From: Legionella sp.
GTDB lineage: Bacteria; Pseudomonadota; Gammaproteobacteria; Legionellales; Legionellaceae
Assembly (NCBI GenBank): GCA_030694525.1
Contig: JAUXYG010000099.1
Location: forward strand, 1 to 32,013
Direction of reading: 5' to 3'
Length of the DNA: 32,013 nt
Position numbers and translations under genes: made by a program. The notes under the pieces are model-generated. The model ran no database searches and was not told the origin of the DNA. It saw only the letters and a list, made by a program, of their open reading frames with translations. Positions 1 to 9,229 of the stretch are shown here, one piece after another (positions within the stretch are counted from its first letter, which is position 1; the number at the start of each line of letters is the position of its first letter).

Positions 1-922
1 GACCCAATTGATGCTGGGCATTAAATCGTTGCGCAAGACCAATTGCCATTTGACCTATCATTTGACTCGCCTGACCGACCACATCACGCTCATAAGCCAT
101 TAATCCTCCCAACATCCCGGAGGTTAATTTATCTGATATATCAATAGTTCCTGAACCATTACTTAATAATACTTTGGTTCCTAAATTGTTTGACAGATCC
201 GAGCTTATGGTTAAATTACGGTGATCAGTGCCGGTAACCAGCATTTCTCCACTCGCAATTCCTACACTAATCGTCCCATCGCCTTGATCAAAAACAGTTA
301 AATCCACAAAGGAGGCCAGTTGTCTTAATAGTTCATCTCGCTGATCGAGTAGTTCAGGAGCATTGGGTGTTGCCATGAGGTATTCATTTACCTTGGCAAT
401 ATCCTGGGTTATCTGATTAATTTGTTTTGCAGCCTCTGTTATCTGGGTGGACGAATTGTTTTGATACTCATCAAGTTTGTTTTGCAGGAAATTAAATTGC
501 TGCACCAAAAGCTGACTTTGCCTTAAGGCCACTCCCCGTGAAGCCACATTATCAGGTGCATTATTAAGTTGTCCCAAGGCATCAAAAAAAGACTGCAGTG
601 AGCCTGAAACACTGGTACCATCCTGAGATAATAATTTATCAATTTGAATAGCCTGTTGATAGAACGCGTCAAATTGAGATTTGGAGCTGGTCGCATTTCG
701 AACTTGAAAATTAGCAAATTGATCCACATTTCTGGTAATAGAATCTACTCGAACGCCACTGCCAATAAACGAACCCGCATAACGGTGTGAAGGGTTTGGC
801 GTAAAATGAATACTTTGCCGGGAATATCCGCGTGTCGTAGCATTGGTAATATTATTACCGGTCACGTCCAATGCACGCTGAAAAGCGTTTAATCCTGAAT
901 AGGCAATACTCAAAATGGACAT
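1..922 (-). CDS. flgK: Flagellar hook-associated protein 1 (FlgK), 3' end outside window
   Basis: Forms the first hook-filament junction ring outside the cell. Reading the minus strand from the ATG at 922-920 gives a protein starting MSILSIAYSGLNAFQRALDV, followed by the rod/hook-family motif TGNNITNATTRGYSRQ (around residues 21-36), which is diagnostic of FlgK. The frame stays open to the window edge, giving about 307 residues; FlgK proteins are usually 450-650 residues, so the C-terminal part is missing here. A Shine-Dalgarno AGGGAG lies about 9 bases before the ATG. It sits 40 bases downstream of flgJ, as last visible gene of the flgB-K run; flgL would be expected next, outside the window. 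The identification is secure; only the total length is unknown. Confidence 0.95.
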   Translation of the reverse strand, partial: MSILSIAYSGLNAFQRALDVTGNNITNATTRGYSRQSIHFTPNPSHRYAGSFIGSGVRVDSITRNVDQFANFQVRNATSSKSQFDAFYQQAIQIDKLLSQDGTSVSGSLQSFFDALGQLNNAPDNVASRGVALRQSQLLVQQFNFLQNKLDEYQNNSSTQITEAAKQINQITQDIAKVNEYLMATPNAPELLDQRDELLRQLASFVDLTVFDQGDGTISVGIASGEMLVTGTDHRNLTISSDLSNNLGTKVLLSNGSGTIDISDKLTSGMLGGLMAYERDVVGQASQMIGQMAIGLAQRFNAQHQLG

Positions 923-962
923 ATGCGTTCACTCCCTAAACTCATTTTGTTCAATTCCAATA

Positions 963-1862
963 TCAGAGCTGGTCTGATAACCCACAACGTTGCATTGCCT
1001 GATTTAATTCTTCGCCATTATAAATAGCCAAAATCTTGGAGCTGTATTTAGGATCTGTTGCATACCCTGCCTTTCTTAATTCATTAATGTAAATCTCTGG
1101 ATTGTTAGCATTCGCCAAGGCGGTTTGATAGCGCTCGCTACCCTTTATTAAAGACACATAATCATTAAAGCTGTGTTCGACTGAGGGATATTTTCTAAAT
1201 GAAGCATTCATCTTTATAGGAGTATCGGCAATATACTCCGTTGTTTTAATCGTCACCGAATCATGACTGCTTCCAGCCTTGACATTAAAGAGATTATTAC
1301 TACTCGTTCCATTCGCATCTTTAGCCACAAATTTCCCCCAACCGGTCTCTAATGCCGCCTGAGCAAGTAGTACTTTAGGATCAAGCCCCATCATGGACGC
1401 TGCCTGTTTCGCTTTGGGCCACAATGATTTCACAAAATCATCGATGCCATTTGGCGATGATTCGTCTTTAGTCTGCGGGTGATTAACGAGCGGTGATGAA
1501 GGTACTTGATTCCTTGAAGGCGCTGTAGTCATGGGAATACCTTCTTTTTCAGGCGTATTCATAGTTCCCTTCAATTGGCTGGCAAGCATCGTTGCAAGGC
1601 CGATGCCTTGAGTTCCGGCGATGTTGTTTGCGTATTGTCCATCAAGCATTTCCTGAAAAGTAGTCTGATTTTTGCCGCTAAATGGACTTGATTCATCCAG
1701 AAAATGCTGCCCCATCCGCATACTTTTTAGCATGGACTGCAAAAATATCCCTTCAAACTGTTTAGCAACGGCTGGCAATGCCTGATTGGCATCATTTTTT
1801 GCCTCTAATTTTAACTCGTTTAATCCTTTAAAATCGCTGATTGCTATACTTTGGACTGTCAT
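963..1862 (-). CDS. flgJ: Flagellar rod-assembly protein / peptidoglycan hydrolase FlgJ
   Basis: Caps the growing rod in the periplasm and opens the peptidoglycan so that the rod can pass. The 299-residue protein has the two-domain gammaproteobacterial layout. An N-terminal rod-binding domain (about 30-100) contains the AKQFEGIFLQSMLKSMR motif. A linker rich in Pro/Ser follows (about 100-140). The C-terminal glucosaminidase domain (about 145-299) has LAQAALETGWGK with the expected catalytic Glu at 172 and SSNNLFNVKAG. It has no signal peptide, as expected for a protein exported through the flagellar apparatus. The ATG at 1862 is preceded by AAGGAA with normal spacing. It follows flgI with a 12-base gap and precedes flgK. 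Length and both domains are complete. Confidence 0.96.
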   Translation of the reverse strand: MTVQSIAISDFKGLNELKLEAKNDANQALPAVAKQFEGIFLQSMLKSMRMGQHFLDESSPFSGKNQTTFQEMLDGQYANNIAGTQGIGLATMLASQLKGTMNTPEKEGIPMTTAPSRNQVPSSPLVNHPQTKDESSPNGIDDFVKSLWPKAKQAASMMGLDPKVLLAQAALETGWGKFVAKDANGTSSNNLFNVKAGSSHDSVTIKTTEYIADTPIKMNASFRKYPSVEHSFNDYVSLIKGSERYQTALANANNPEIYINELRKAGYATDPKYSSKILAIYNGEELNQAMQRCGLSDQL

Positions 1863-1874
1863 TCCTTTCTTCCT

Positions 1875-2978
1875 TTAAATTACTATTAACGTGGCATTTA
1901 ATGCTCCTGCCTCTTTTAACGCATCGAGGATGGCCATCACATCTGCAGGAGTTGCACCTACTGCATTAATACCTCTGACTATATCTTTTAATGTGGTGCC
2001 TTTGGGTAACACAAAAGCACGGTTATTTTTCTGCTGAATATTAACCTGTGATTGTTGGGTGGATACAGTTCTTCCATTGGCAAACGCATTGGGCTGGCTG
2101 ATTACTGGGGTCTCAGTAATACTCACTATCAGATTTCCATGCGATACTGCGGCCGACTTAACAATCACATTATTGGAAATAACCACCGTGCCTGTTCTTG
2201 AGTTCAGGATTATTTTAGCATTAGGTTCGCCTGGTTTAAATTCAATATTCTCTAAAACAGAAACATAATCGACACGCTGCGACATCGCTTTAGGTGCAGT
2301 GACGTTAACAGATGTCGCATCTACGGCATGAGCGGTTCTCGGCCCCATTAATTCATTAATGGCATCCGACATGCGTTTCGCAGTAGTAAAATCAGGAGTA
2401 TTTAAATTGAAAGTAAGTGTTTTGGAGAAATAAAACGGATTGGGAATATCTGCTTCAATGGTTGCCCCATTTGGAATGCGTCCTCCACTAGGAACGTTTA
2501 CCGTAACACTGGAACCATCACTCCCTGCAGCACTTATCCCGGAAACCACCACATTTCCTTGTGACATCGCATAAACCCGACCATCCGCTCCTTTTAATGG
2601 AGTTAACAGCAAAGTACCACCGAGCAAACTTTTGGCATCACCAATAGAGGAAATATTTACATCCATAGCCTGCCCTTTTTTCATAAAGGTAGACAAGCTT
2701 GCTGTAACCATTACGGCTGCGATATTTTTTGAATTAAGGCGTGTGCCCGGTGGAATGTTAACTCCTAACTGGGTCAACATGTTCGCAAAACTATCTTCTG
2801 TATACCGAGTACCGGATTTATCCCCGGTACCATTTAAGCCGACGACAAGGCCATATCCCACTAACTGGTTAGTACGGACGCCTGCTAACGTAGCGATGTC
2901 TTTAATCCGCTCAGAAAAAACCTGAGGGGTAAGCAAAGTTATTGCCAAAACCCATGATATAACCCACACTCGCCGCAT
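1875..2978 (-). CDS. flgI: Flagellar P-ring protein FlgI
   Basis: Builds the periplasmic P ring, the bushing around the rod in the peptidoglycan layer. I place the start at the internal ATG at 2978-2976, giving 367 residues, the usual FlgI length. This start has AAGGAA just upstream and begins [19 protein letters not shown], a typical Sec signal peptide with likely cleavage near VFS/ERIKD. A longer in-frame start at 3038 would bury the signal peptide and overlap flgH, so I reject it. The mature protein begins [20 protein letters not shown] and has [14 protein letters not shown], both hallmark FlgI segments, and ends in a [26 protein letters not shown] tail. It lies 17 bases after the flgH stop and is probably translated from the operon mRNA. 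Confidence 0.96.
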   Translation of the reverse strand: MRRVWVISWVLAITLLTPQVFSERIKDIATLAGVRTNQLVGYGLVVGLNGTGDKSGTRYTEDSFANMLTQLGVNIPPGTRLNSKNIAAVMVTASLSTFMKKGQAMDVNISSIGDAKSLLGGTLLLTPLKGADGRVYAMSQGNVVVSGISAAGSDGSSVTVNVPSGGRIPNGATIEADIPNPFYFSKTLTFNLNTPDFTTAKRMSDAINELMGPRTAHAVDATSVNVTAPKAMSQRVDYVSVLENIEFKPGEPNAKIILNSRTGTVVISNNVIVKSAAVSHGNLIVSITETPVISQPNAFANGRTVSTQQSQVNIQQKNNRAFVLPKGTTLKDIVRGINAVGATPADVMAILDALKEAGALNATLIVI

Positions 2979-2995
2979 TACAATTCCTTGTCTGA

Positions 2996-3688
2996 TTAGG
3001 TTGGAAATAACGGACTCCATATAAATCGTGCCAGCCAACCCTGAGCATTCGCATTATTAATTTGTCCCGTTCCACCATAAGAAATTCGTGCATTGGCTAC
3101 TCTGTCTGAAGTGACTGAATTATCGGGTCTGATGTCACGCGGGCGCACAATACCCGACAATTGAACATATTCATTCCCCTGATTAATTTTCACCCATTTT
3201 TCACCTTGAACTACCATGTTTCCATTGGCGAGCACCTGAGCAACAGTCACAGAGATACTACCTGCCAATCGATTATTCTGAATAGACCGCCCTTCTCCCG
3301 TAAACTTTCTTTGGTTATTCAGATCGAAATCAAGACTGTAGCCACTACCTAATGATATGGGTCGACCTAAAAAGGCCTTATTGACCACCTGTAACTGCTC
3401 ATTTTTCTTTTGGGTAGTCGTTGCATTTTTCTGAGCATTTGTATTTTCAACTAAAAATATGGTGAGGATATCACCAGGATGTCTTGCTCGGGGTGTTTCA
3501 AAAAGCGGCAAAGCCGTTTCATTACTGTAAATAGCACCACTTACTTTACGTAATTCTTTAGGATCAGGGGTCGTGGGATAAGTGGGGGCATAATCGGGAT
3601 TTAATCCAGGTGCCGGTGGATACAGCGCTTCGCATCCACCAAGAAGCATCGATAATAAAACAGTAATGGTCAGTTTAATTAATGTCAT
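2996..3688 (-). CDS. flgH: Flagellar L-ring lipoprotein FlgH
   Basis: Outer-membrane lipoprotein forming the L ring of the flagellar basal body. The 230-residue product starts with a short hydrophobic leader ending in the lipobox LGGC, so Cys19 is the expected lipidated residue after signal peptidase II cleavage. The rest shows the FlgH pattern [23 protein letters not shown] early, then a long beta-rich domain containing [22 protein letters not shown] and a C-terminal [19 protein letters not shown], both characteristic. Its Shine-Dalgarno is weak, so it may depend on coupling to flgG, whose stop is 14 bases upstream. It is complete and of normal length. Confidence 0.96.
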   Translation of the reverse strand: MTLIKLTITVLLSMLLGGCEALYPPAPGLNPDYAPTYPTTPDPKELRKVSGAIYSNETALPLFETPRARHPGDILTIFLVENTNAQKNATTTQKKNEQLQVVNKAFLGRPISLGSGYSLDFDLNNQRKFTGEGRSIQNNRLAGSISVTVAQVLANGNMVVQGEKWVKINQGNEYVQLSGIVRPRDIRPDNSVTSDRVANARISYGGTGQINNANAQGWLARFIWSPLFPT

Positions 3689-3702
3689 TGACGTTCAATC
3701 CA

Positions 3703-4488
3703 CTATAAAGTCTGGTTTAAATATTGCAACATGCTATCGACGGTCTGAATGCTTTTAGCAGTAATTTCATAACTTCGCTGTGCCTGAATCATATTGACCA
3801 ATTCTTCAACCACATTTACGTTGGAGGCCTCTAACGATCCCTGCAATAAAGAACCCAAACCTGACTTACCGGGATCATCCGTTAAAGGCGTTCCACTGGC
3901 GGCGGTTTCAATAAACAGGTTTTGTCCCATAGGTTGTAACCCTGCAGGGTTAATAAAGTCGGTTAACTGAATATTCCCTAAAACGGAGGGCGTATTACTT
4001 CCAGCAACAGTAACGCTTACTGTGCCATCATTACCTATAGTAATACTGGTGGTCTGTTCTGGAATGGTCATGGTCGGTTGCAGGGGGTACCCATTACTCG
4101 TAACCAGTTGCCCGGTATTATCCGTTTTAAAACTGCCATCGCGTGTGTAGGCTTGGGTGCCATCGGGCATGAGAACAGTTAAAAATCCGCGCCCCTGTAT
4201 GGCCATGTCTAAAGAGTTTTGGGTATTTTGAATGCCCCCTTGAGCAAACATTTTTTCAGTGGCAACCATTCGCACCCCTGTTCCCATATTAATTCCGGTA
4301 GGGATTTGCGAATTTTGAGTGGATTGAGCCCCTGCCTGACGTAAATTTTGATAAATTAAATCTTCAAATAATGCACGACCTTTTTTAAAACCAGTTGTGT
4401 TTACGTTAGCCAGGTTATTGGCTATTGTTGCAATGTGTTTATCCTGAGCTTCCAAACCTGACTTACTGACCCACAGTGCTGGTTCCAT
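3703..4488 (-). CDS. flgG: Flagellar distal rod protein FlgG
   Basis: Polymerises to form the distal rod that crosses the periplasm and outer membrane. At 261 residues it matches the near-invariant family length (about 260). The N-terminal rod motif reads ATIANNLANVNTTGFKKGRA (residues about 20-39). The C-terminal helix EASNVNVVEELVNMIQAQRS followed by YEITAKSIQTVDSMLQYLNQTL is the FlgG signature. The start ATG at 4488 has a strong AGGAGG seven bases upstream. It lies between flgF (36 bases upstream) and flgH in the operon. No irregularities are seen. Confidence 0.97.
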   Translation of the reverse strand: MEPALWVSKSGLEAQDKHIATIANNLANVNTTGFKKGRALFEDLIYQNLRQAGAQSTQNSQIPTGINMGTGVRMVATEKMFAQGGIQNTQNSLDMAIQGRGFLTVLMPDGTQAYTRDGSFKTDNTGQLVTSNGYPLQPTMTIPEQTTSITIGNDGTVSVTVAGSNTPSVLGNIQLTDFINPAGLQPMGQNLFIETAASGTPLTDDPGKSGLGSLLQGSLEASNVNVVEELVNMIQAQRSYEITAKSIQTVDSMLQYLNQTL

Positions 4489-4524
4489 TAAAGCCTCCTG
4501 CCATTATTCTTATTATTATTCAGG

Positions 4525-5271
4525 CTATTCGTGCAATACCTGTGCCAGTTTTTGGCCATTCTCATCAGCGGTGGACAAGATTTTCATTTGCGCTTCAAAC
4601 TCGCGACCCGCACTTATCATTCCCACCATTTGGTCAATGGCTTTGACGTTACTTCCCTCCAGAGCGCCACCCACAACCACTACGTTAGGATCAGCTACTA
4701 CTCCGCCACCGGATTTAAGTCGTAATAAGCCCTCTTCTGTTTTAACCACATTCGTTTTATCGAGCGTTACTAACTTTATCCGGTCTAAAACGGCGAGAGT
4801 TTTACCATCTCCATCAAGAGGTACGATACTTATGGTCCCATCACTACCAATTTCGATGGATTTAGCTGGAGGAATGGATATGGGACCTCCATCTCCTAAA
4901 ACGGCTTTACCCGATGAAGTGGTTAATTGACCATTGACATCAATTTTTAATCTTCCGCCCCGCGTATAAGATTCGCCTCCCGCCCCTTTAACCGCCATCC
5001 AGCCCATGCCATCAATCGCCACATCCAATTCACGCCCGGTAGTCATTATTTCACCGGGTGATAAATCAATACCATTGGTTCCTTGTACAACAAAAGACTG
5101 ACCGGAAGGATGATTCATTCCTTTACTATTATTCATGTACAGGGTTTGCGCCTGATACAAATCGGCTTTAAACCCTGGCGTATTAAGATTCGCCAAATTA
5201 TTGGCGATTAATTCCTGACGCCTGAAATCTGAACGCCCACCACCAATCGCAGTATACAAAATAGGGTCCAT
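4525..5271 (-). CDS. flgF: Flagellar proximal rod protein FlgF
   Basis: Proximal rod component of the flagellar basal body. The 248-residue protein starts MDPILYTAIGGGRSDFRRQE and continues with IANNLANLNTPGFKADLYQA, the rod-protein N-terminal motif. Its C-terminal helix has LEGSNVKAIDQMVGMISAGR and FEAQMKILSTADENGQKLAQVL. FlgF is distinguished from FlgG by the shorter length and the MDPILY-type start. The ATG at 5271 has GGAG upstream, placed in the gap after the flgE stop (9 bases). Like its neighbours it lacks a signal peptide, consistent with export by the flagellar type III apparatus. Confidence 0.95.
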   Translation of the reverse strand: MDPILYTAIGGGRSDFRRQELIANNLANLNTPGFKADLYQAQTLYMNNSKGMNHPSGQSFVVQGTNGIDLSPGEIMTTGRELDVAIDGMGWMAVKGAGGESYTRGGRLKIDVNGQLTTSSGKAVLGDGGPISIPPAKSIEIGSDGTISIVPLDGDGKTLAVLDRIKLVTLDKTNVVKTEEGLLRLKSGGGVVADPNVVVVGGALEGSNVKAIDQMVGMISAGREFEAQMKILSTADENGQKLAQVLHE

Positions 5272-5280
5272 AGCCTACTC

Positions 5281-6594
5281 CTAGCGTATATTGATAATGG
5301 TTTGCGTGATTGCATCACCAGTACGAATCGTTTGAGCATTGGCCTGGAAGTTACGTTGTGCGCCAATTAGCTTCACCAGCTCTCCGGTTAGATCAACATT
5401 TGACTCCTCAACTGCACCTGAATTAATTAAACCTAATCCTCCAGAGCCCGCTGCACTCACTAACGCCTGACCAGATGCAATGGTTTCTGACCAACTGGTA
5501 TTGCCCAGGTTTTTTAAACTTTCGGGATCAGGGAAATTAGCCAATTGAATTTGCCCCATAGCCAGTGATTGACCATTGGTATAGCGACCCAGAATGATTC
5601 CTGAATCATCAATATCTAAACCCGCGAGACTGCCTGTGGTATACCCGTCATTTTGAGCCGACTGCACCGCAAATGGACTACCAAATTGGGTGCTATTAGA
5701 AAAATCAATATTCATACTTAAAGGTGCTGAACCATTATTTAAGTTTAAAGATAACGGCACAAGATTATTTGCCAAAGCATTATTACTGGTATCAAATACA
5801 CCGCCAAATGAACCATCATCATTAAAATTCATGCGAAACAAATTATCGGTATTATGAGCGCCAACATTCGGTGGAACATTTTGATTATCAATCTGAAAGG
5901 CGACATACCATTGATTTTGGGTATTTGCCGGTGATGACGCATTCGGATCGCCTACCGCTGCTGAACCATCAGCATGCACGAAATACATACTCAACACATG
6001 CGAATTCCCTAAACTATCGTAAATAGTAGATGAAGTGACGTTATTATAAGTATCGGTAGCAGGCGTTGCACCACCACTCCAATCCGCTGCTGGTGGCGTC
6101 GCTTTGGCATATAAATTAACCCCAACCTTAACATTACTAGTGGCATTTGGAGTAATATTGGCCGTATTGATTTTTAAATCCCCCGAAGCACCAGTTATAT
6201 TCCCACTTTTATCAGCTAATAGACCAGTCAAACGTTGATTACTTCCATTCACAATATAATTTTGATTATCCAGCTTAAATTGTCCCGCACGCGTATAAGT
6301 GGTTGCTCCCTGATCACTTAATATAAAAAAGCCTGATCCATTAACTGCCAAATCAAGGGTATTATTCGTAGGTGTCAAATTTCCGGTAGCAAACGACTGA
6401 TGCACACGTGACAGGCGCACCCCGCCCCCTATGGAATTATTTCCGGTACCGTATGCGTTTTGTGTGTAAATATCAGCAAATTCGGCGCGGGACCCTTTAA
6501 ATCCAACCGTAGCGGCGTTGGCAATATTATTACCGATTACGTCCAAATCCCTACTGGATGCCTGAATACCACTTAAAGCCGTATTGAAAACCAT
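5281..6594 (-). CDS. flgE: Flagellar hook protein FlgE
   Basis: Main structural protein of the flagellar hook. I choose the ATG at 6594-6592 (437 residues): it has AGGAGG six bases upstream and begins MVFNTALSGIQASSRDLDVI, the expected FlgE N-terminus. The upstream in-frame ATG at 6624 adds ten residues without support. The N-terminal motif GNNIANAATVGFKGSRAEFA is followed by a long Asn/Ser/Thr-rich, low-complexity middle domain (about 140-370), which is surface-exposed and variable in this family. The conserved C-terminal helix has SGAVEESNVDLTGELVKLIG and AQRNFQANAQTIRTGDAITQ. It lies between flgD (51 bases upstream) and flgF. Confidence 0.96.
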   Translation of the reverse strand: MVFNTALSGIQASSRDLDVIGNNIANAATVGFKGSRAEFADIYTQNAYGTGNNSIGGGVRLSRVHQSFATGNLTPTNNTLDLAVNGSGFFILSDQGATTYTRAGQFKLDNQNYIVNGSNQRLTGLLADKSGNITGASGDLKINTANITPNATSNVKVGVNLYAKATPPAADWSGGATPATDTYNNVTSSTIYDSLGNSHVLSMYFVHADGSAAVGDPNASSPANTQNQWYVAFQIDNQNVPPNVGAHNTDNLFRMNFNDDGSFGGVFDTSNNALANNLVPLSLNLNNGSAPLSMNIDFSNSTQFGSPFAVQSAQNDGYTTGSLAGLDIDDSGIILGRYTNGQSLAMGQIQLANFPDPESLKNLGNTSWSETIASGQALVSAAGSGGLGLINSGAVEESNVDLTGELVKLIGAQRNFQANAQTIRTGDAITQTIINIR

Positions 6595-6645
6595 GTAAGC
6601 CTCCTGCTTAATAATGTGACCCATTTCATCCTGGAAATGAGCATC

Positions 6646-7323
6646 CTATACAGTAATTTGTCTAACCTGATCTAACGACACCGATCCAACTCCAGCCACA
6701 TTTAATTTTAATCCCTCACCATTTTGCCCAAGACTGACACTATCTACATTAGCAGAAGTCATTGTTTTTAAGGAGACTTCCTGACCAGAGTAAGTGCCAC
6801 GCACCTCAACTTTATACTTACCTGAAGCCAAACGTTTATTGTCTTGACCCGTACCATCCCAACCAAATTGAAAAAAACCAGGCTCAGGTTGTCCTAATGG
6901 AATTGTTTTTATTAATTCACCGGATTCTGAATAAATTGAAGCAGTCAGATTGCTTAATCCAGCGGGCATATCAATTGCTGTTTTAGCCTCTCCCTCAGCA
7001 CCAAGGGACAGGCTGTTGCTGTTCACTAAGACTTTGCGTCCCACCAGAGCGGAAGCTTGCAATGCCTGATTTGATTGAAGAGAAGAGGCTAATTGTTGCA
7101 GGGACTCCTGCATTTTGGTAATTCCATCATTCGCACTAAACTGTGCCAATTGAGAGAGAAATTCACCATTAGCCTGCGGTTGCATAGGATCCTGATTCTG
7201 CGCCTGCGCAACCATAAGCCTTAAAAAATCCTGTTGTCCCAAGCTTCCTCTTGAGGAAGTTTCGGTTTGGTTTAAACCAAGGCTCGCAGCTGCGTTTGAA
7301 CCATTCACTGAATTTGTCATCAT
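6646..7323 (-). CDS. flgD: Flagellar hook-capping/assembly protein FlgD
   Basis: Hook cap required for polymerisation of FlgE; it is absent from the finished flagellum. The 225-residue protein has the N-terminal FlgD motif QQDFLRLMVAQAQNQDPMQP (about 30-49) followed by NGEFLSQLAQFSANDGITKM. The rest is the two-lobed tudor/fibronectin-like region with FQFGWDGTGQDNKRLASGKY in the middle, typical of FlgD. Two adjacent ATGs (7323 and 7320) are possible starts behind an AGGGGAAAGGA ribosome site; the first gives slightly better spacing. The gene follows flgC with a 10-base gap. Confidence 0.95.
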   Translation of the reverse strand: MMTNSVNGSNAAASLGLNQTETSSRGSLGQQDFLRLMVAQAQNQDPMQPQANGEFLSQLAQFSANDGITKMQESLQQLASSLQSNQALQASALVGRKVLVNSNSLSLGAEGEAKTAIDMPAGLSNLTASIYSESGELIKTIPLGQPEPGFFQFGWDGTGQDNKRLASGKYKVEVRGTYSGQEVSLKTMTSANVDSVSLGQNGEGLKLNVAGVGSVSLDQVRQITV

Positions 7324-7333
7324 TCCTTTCCCC

Positions 7334-7756
7334 TTATTCTCCCAACTGCAATGTCCGTTGCATGAGTTGTTTGGTTGTATTAACTAATTCAACATTCATC
7401 TGGTATGAACGAGATGCCGAAATCATATTTGCCATTTCTTCCACGTAATTAACATTCGATGTGTAAACAAATCCACTTTCATCAGCGATAGGATTGTTTG
7501 GATCATAACGTTTAGAAGGTTCGACGTCACTTTGATAGACCCCTTTTAACTGAACTCCCGCTTTAATCGTATCACCCATCCATTGGTTGGCGTGTTCCTG
7601 AACTGCCTGAAAAATCGGGTATTTAGGTTGATATACCTCTTCAGCAGTTCCTGATTCCACATTAGCATTGCTCATATTACCTGCGCTGGTAGTGAGGCGT
7701 GCTGTCTGAGCAGTCATAGCTGAGCCGGCAATATCAAATATTGATCTAAGCGACAT
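7334..7756 (-). CDS. flgC: Flagellar proximal rod protein FlgC
   Basis: Proximal rod protein. The 140-residue product beginning MSLRSIFDIAGSAMTAQTAR contains NMSNANVESGTAEEVYQPKY, the FlgC version of the rod motif, and ends with NYVEEMANMISASRSYQMNV and an MQRTLQLGE tail. I prefer the second of two in-frame ATGs (7756 rather than 7762) because GAGGGG lies seven bases before it, whereas the first ATG would be only about two bases from that site. The first would give a 4-base ATGA overlap with flgB, so translational coupling is possible either way. Length fits the family (134-140). Confidence 0.95.
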   Translation of the reverse strand: MSLRSIFDIAGSAMTAQTARLTTSAGNMSNANVESGTAEEVYQPKYPIFQAVQEHANQWMGDTIKAGVQLKGVYQSDVEPSKRYDPNNPIADESGFVYTSNVNYVEEMANMISASRSYQMNVELVNTTKQLMQRTLQLGE

Positions 7757-7758
7757 GA

Positions 7759-8151
7759 TCATTCCCCTCTTAACGCAGTCATCATGGATTTTATTTTACT
7801 GTTTAGAAAATTGAGACTGGCCTGATAATGAAGCGCGTTTTTACTGAACTCCACTGTCTCCATATCTTTATCAACCGTATTTCCATCTAAAGAAACATGA
7901 GTTGCATTTCGATACTTTAAATGAGGACTAAATTCGCCATTCAAAGTCATATGCTGTGGCGATGTAGTTTTAATTTGCTGGGAGTTACCTGCCATCGTTG
8001 CAGTTAATAACTCATTAAAATCAAAATCCTGTGCTTTAAAATTGGGTGTATCCGCATTCGCCAGATTATTGGCTAATTGAGATGCTCGTTGATCCCGTGC
8101 AGATAGTGCCTTTGCATGAATTCCAAAATAGGTATCAATATTTAAAGCCAT
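7759..8151 (-). CDS. flgB: Flagellar proximal rod protein FlgB
   Basis: First gene of the flg operon and a proximal rod component. The start at 8151 (130 residues, normal for FlgB) is preceded by AAGGAG with ideal spacing and yields [20 protein letters not shown]. This is followed by [20 protein letters not shown], the FlgB/rod N-terminal signature, and by the C-terminal [20 protein letters not shown]. The open frame extends upstream to 8445, but that extension crosses the promoter and the start of the divergent hemF gene and carries no FlgB homology, so I reject it. A sigma-54 promoter ends about 30 bases upstream of the start. Confidence 0.96.
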   Translation of the reverse strand: MALNIDTYFGIHAKALSARDQRASQLANNLANADTPNFKAQDFDFNELLTATMAGNSQQIKTTSPQHMTLNGEFSPHLKYRNATHVSLDGNTVDKDMETVEFSKNALHYQASLNFLNSKIKSMMTALRGE

Positions 8152-8181
8152 ATTCACTCCTTTTATAGTCCTTTGGTTAAA

Positions 8182-8196
8182 GCAAACATTGTGCCA
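8182..8196 (-). promoter_or_regulatory. Sigma-54 (RpoN) -24/-12 promoter of the flgB operon
   Basis: On the minus strand the sequence TGGCACAATGTTTGC matches the sigma-54 consensus TGGCAC-N5-TTGC exactly, with 10 bases between the GG and GC dinucleotides as required. Transcription would start roughly at 8170, leaving a leader of about 20 bases that contains the flgB ribosome site. Established knowledge: middle flagellar genes in Legionella and Pseudomonas are transcribed by RpoN with the FleQ activator. Assignment to FleQ here is inference. Confidence 0.85.
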
Positions 8197-8251
8197 AGGA
8201 AAAAAGAATGAGAAAATCAAGGCACCACTTGTTCCCAATCCGGTTATTCCT

Positions 8252-9187
8252 ATGTCTGACTTAAGATCTCTTCCTGTAAATGCGATTGACCAAATAAAAT
8301 TATACCTTCTGGGATTACAAAATACGATTTGTGCTGAATTGGAAAAGCTGGATGGTAAAGCACAATTTATCGAAGATTCCTGGGAGCGTCCTTCGGGTGG
8401 AGGCGGTAAAACTCGGGTTCTTACGAATGGGCATATCTTTGCCAAAGCAGGAGTTAATTTTTCCCATGTAGCAGGCGAACAGCTCCCTGCATCAGCAAGT
8501 GCTCATCGACCGGAATTAGCGGGTAGGAATTTCAGTGCATTGGGAGTGTCTTTAGTCATTCATCCGGAAAATCCATACATTCCTACCAGTCATGCCAATG
8601 TACGATTTTTTATCGCTGAACGGGAAGGTGCGGAGCCGGTATGGTGGTTTGGTGGCGGATTTGACTTAACCCCTTATTATGGATTTGTTGAGGATTGTGT
8701 CCATTGGCATCAAACTGCCTTTGATGCGTGTAGACCGTTCGGAGATTCGATTTATTCTGAATTTAAACAATGGTGTGATGATTATTTTTATTTAAAGCAT
8801 CGTCAAGAAGCACGAGGAATTGGCGGATTATTCTTTGATGATTACAATCAAATCAGTTTTGATCATAGTTTTTCTTTAATGCAAAGTATTGGCGATCATT
8901 TTATCAAAGGGTATGCACCGATTGTTGCAAAGCGTAGCAATCATCCTTTTGGCGAGCGAGAGAAAGCATTTCAACTGTACCGCCGCGGACGCTATGTTGA
9001 ATTTAACCTGATTTATGATCGGGGAACGTTATTTGGCTTACAATCGGGCGGTAGAACGGAATCCATCCTGATGTCGCTTCCACCAGTTGTGAATTGGGAA
9101 TATAACTGGCAACCGAAAGAAAATAGCCCGGAAGAAAAGCTTTACACTGACTTTCTTCCAGCAAAAGATTGGCTGGGAGTACTTTGA
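8252..9187 (+). CDS. hemF: Oxygen-dependent coproporphyrinogen III oxidase
   Basis: Converts coproporphyrinogen III to protoporphyrinogen IX by two oxidative decarboxylations, using O2, in the cytoplasmic haem pathway. Family blocks are all present: [17 protein letters not shown] near residue 45, [50 protein letters not shown], and near the C-terminus [20 protein letters not shown] then [12 protein letters not shown] start at 8252 ([14 protein letters not shown], 311 residues, typical HemF length). The frame extends to 8189, but that extension lies on the flgB promoter. No clear Shine-Dalgarno precedes either start. The gene is divergent from flgB and converges on the MFS gene. Confidence 0.95.
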   Translation: MSDLRSLPVNAIDQIKLYLLGLQNTICAELEKLDGKAQFIEDSWERPSGGGGKTRVLTNGHIFAKAGVNFSHVAGEQLPASASAHRPELAGRNFSALGVSLVIHPENPYIPTSHANVRFFIAEREGAEPVWWFGGGFDLTPYYGFVEDCVHWHQTAFDACRPFGDSIYSEFKQWCDDYFYLKHRQEARGIGGLFFDDYNQISFDHSFSLMQSIGDHFIKGYAPIVAKRSNHPFGEREKAFQLYRRGRYVEFNLIYDRGTLFGLQSGGRTESILMSLPPVVNWEYNWQPKENSPEEKLYTDFLPAKDWLGVL

Positions 9188-9196
9188 AATGATTCG

Positions 9197-9229
9197 GAAG
9201 GCAACACTAATTTTGCTCTTGTTGCCTTC
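9197..9229. terminator. Hairpin between convergent hemF and lplT-like gene
   Basis: A perfect 10-bp inverted repeat, GAAGGCAACA (9197-9206) and TGTTGCCTTC (9220-9229), with a 13-base loop. It lies ten bases after the hemF stop, and its loop and right arm fall within the last codons of the opposing MFS gene. Neither strand has a long U-run, so this is a probable rather than certain bidirectional terminator. Confidence 0.55.

Noticed and set aside
523..729. 68-codon minus-strand frame inside flgK
   Set aside because: Out-of-frame shadow of the FlgK coding sequence.
2979..3038. Longer start of flgI
   Set aside because: It would overlap flgH and place 20 residues before a clear signal peptide that has its own ribosome site.
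4571..4930. 119-codon plus-strand frame inside flgF
   Set aside because: Antisense shadow of a well-conserved gene, no ribosome site, and no recognisable protein features.
8152..8445. Upstream extension of flgB (to 8445)
   Set aside because: It crosses the sigma-54 promoter and hemF start and has no rod-protein sequence; the ATG at 8151 has an ideal ribosome site.
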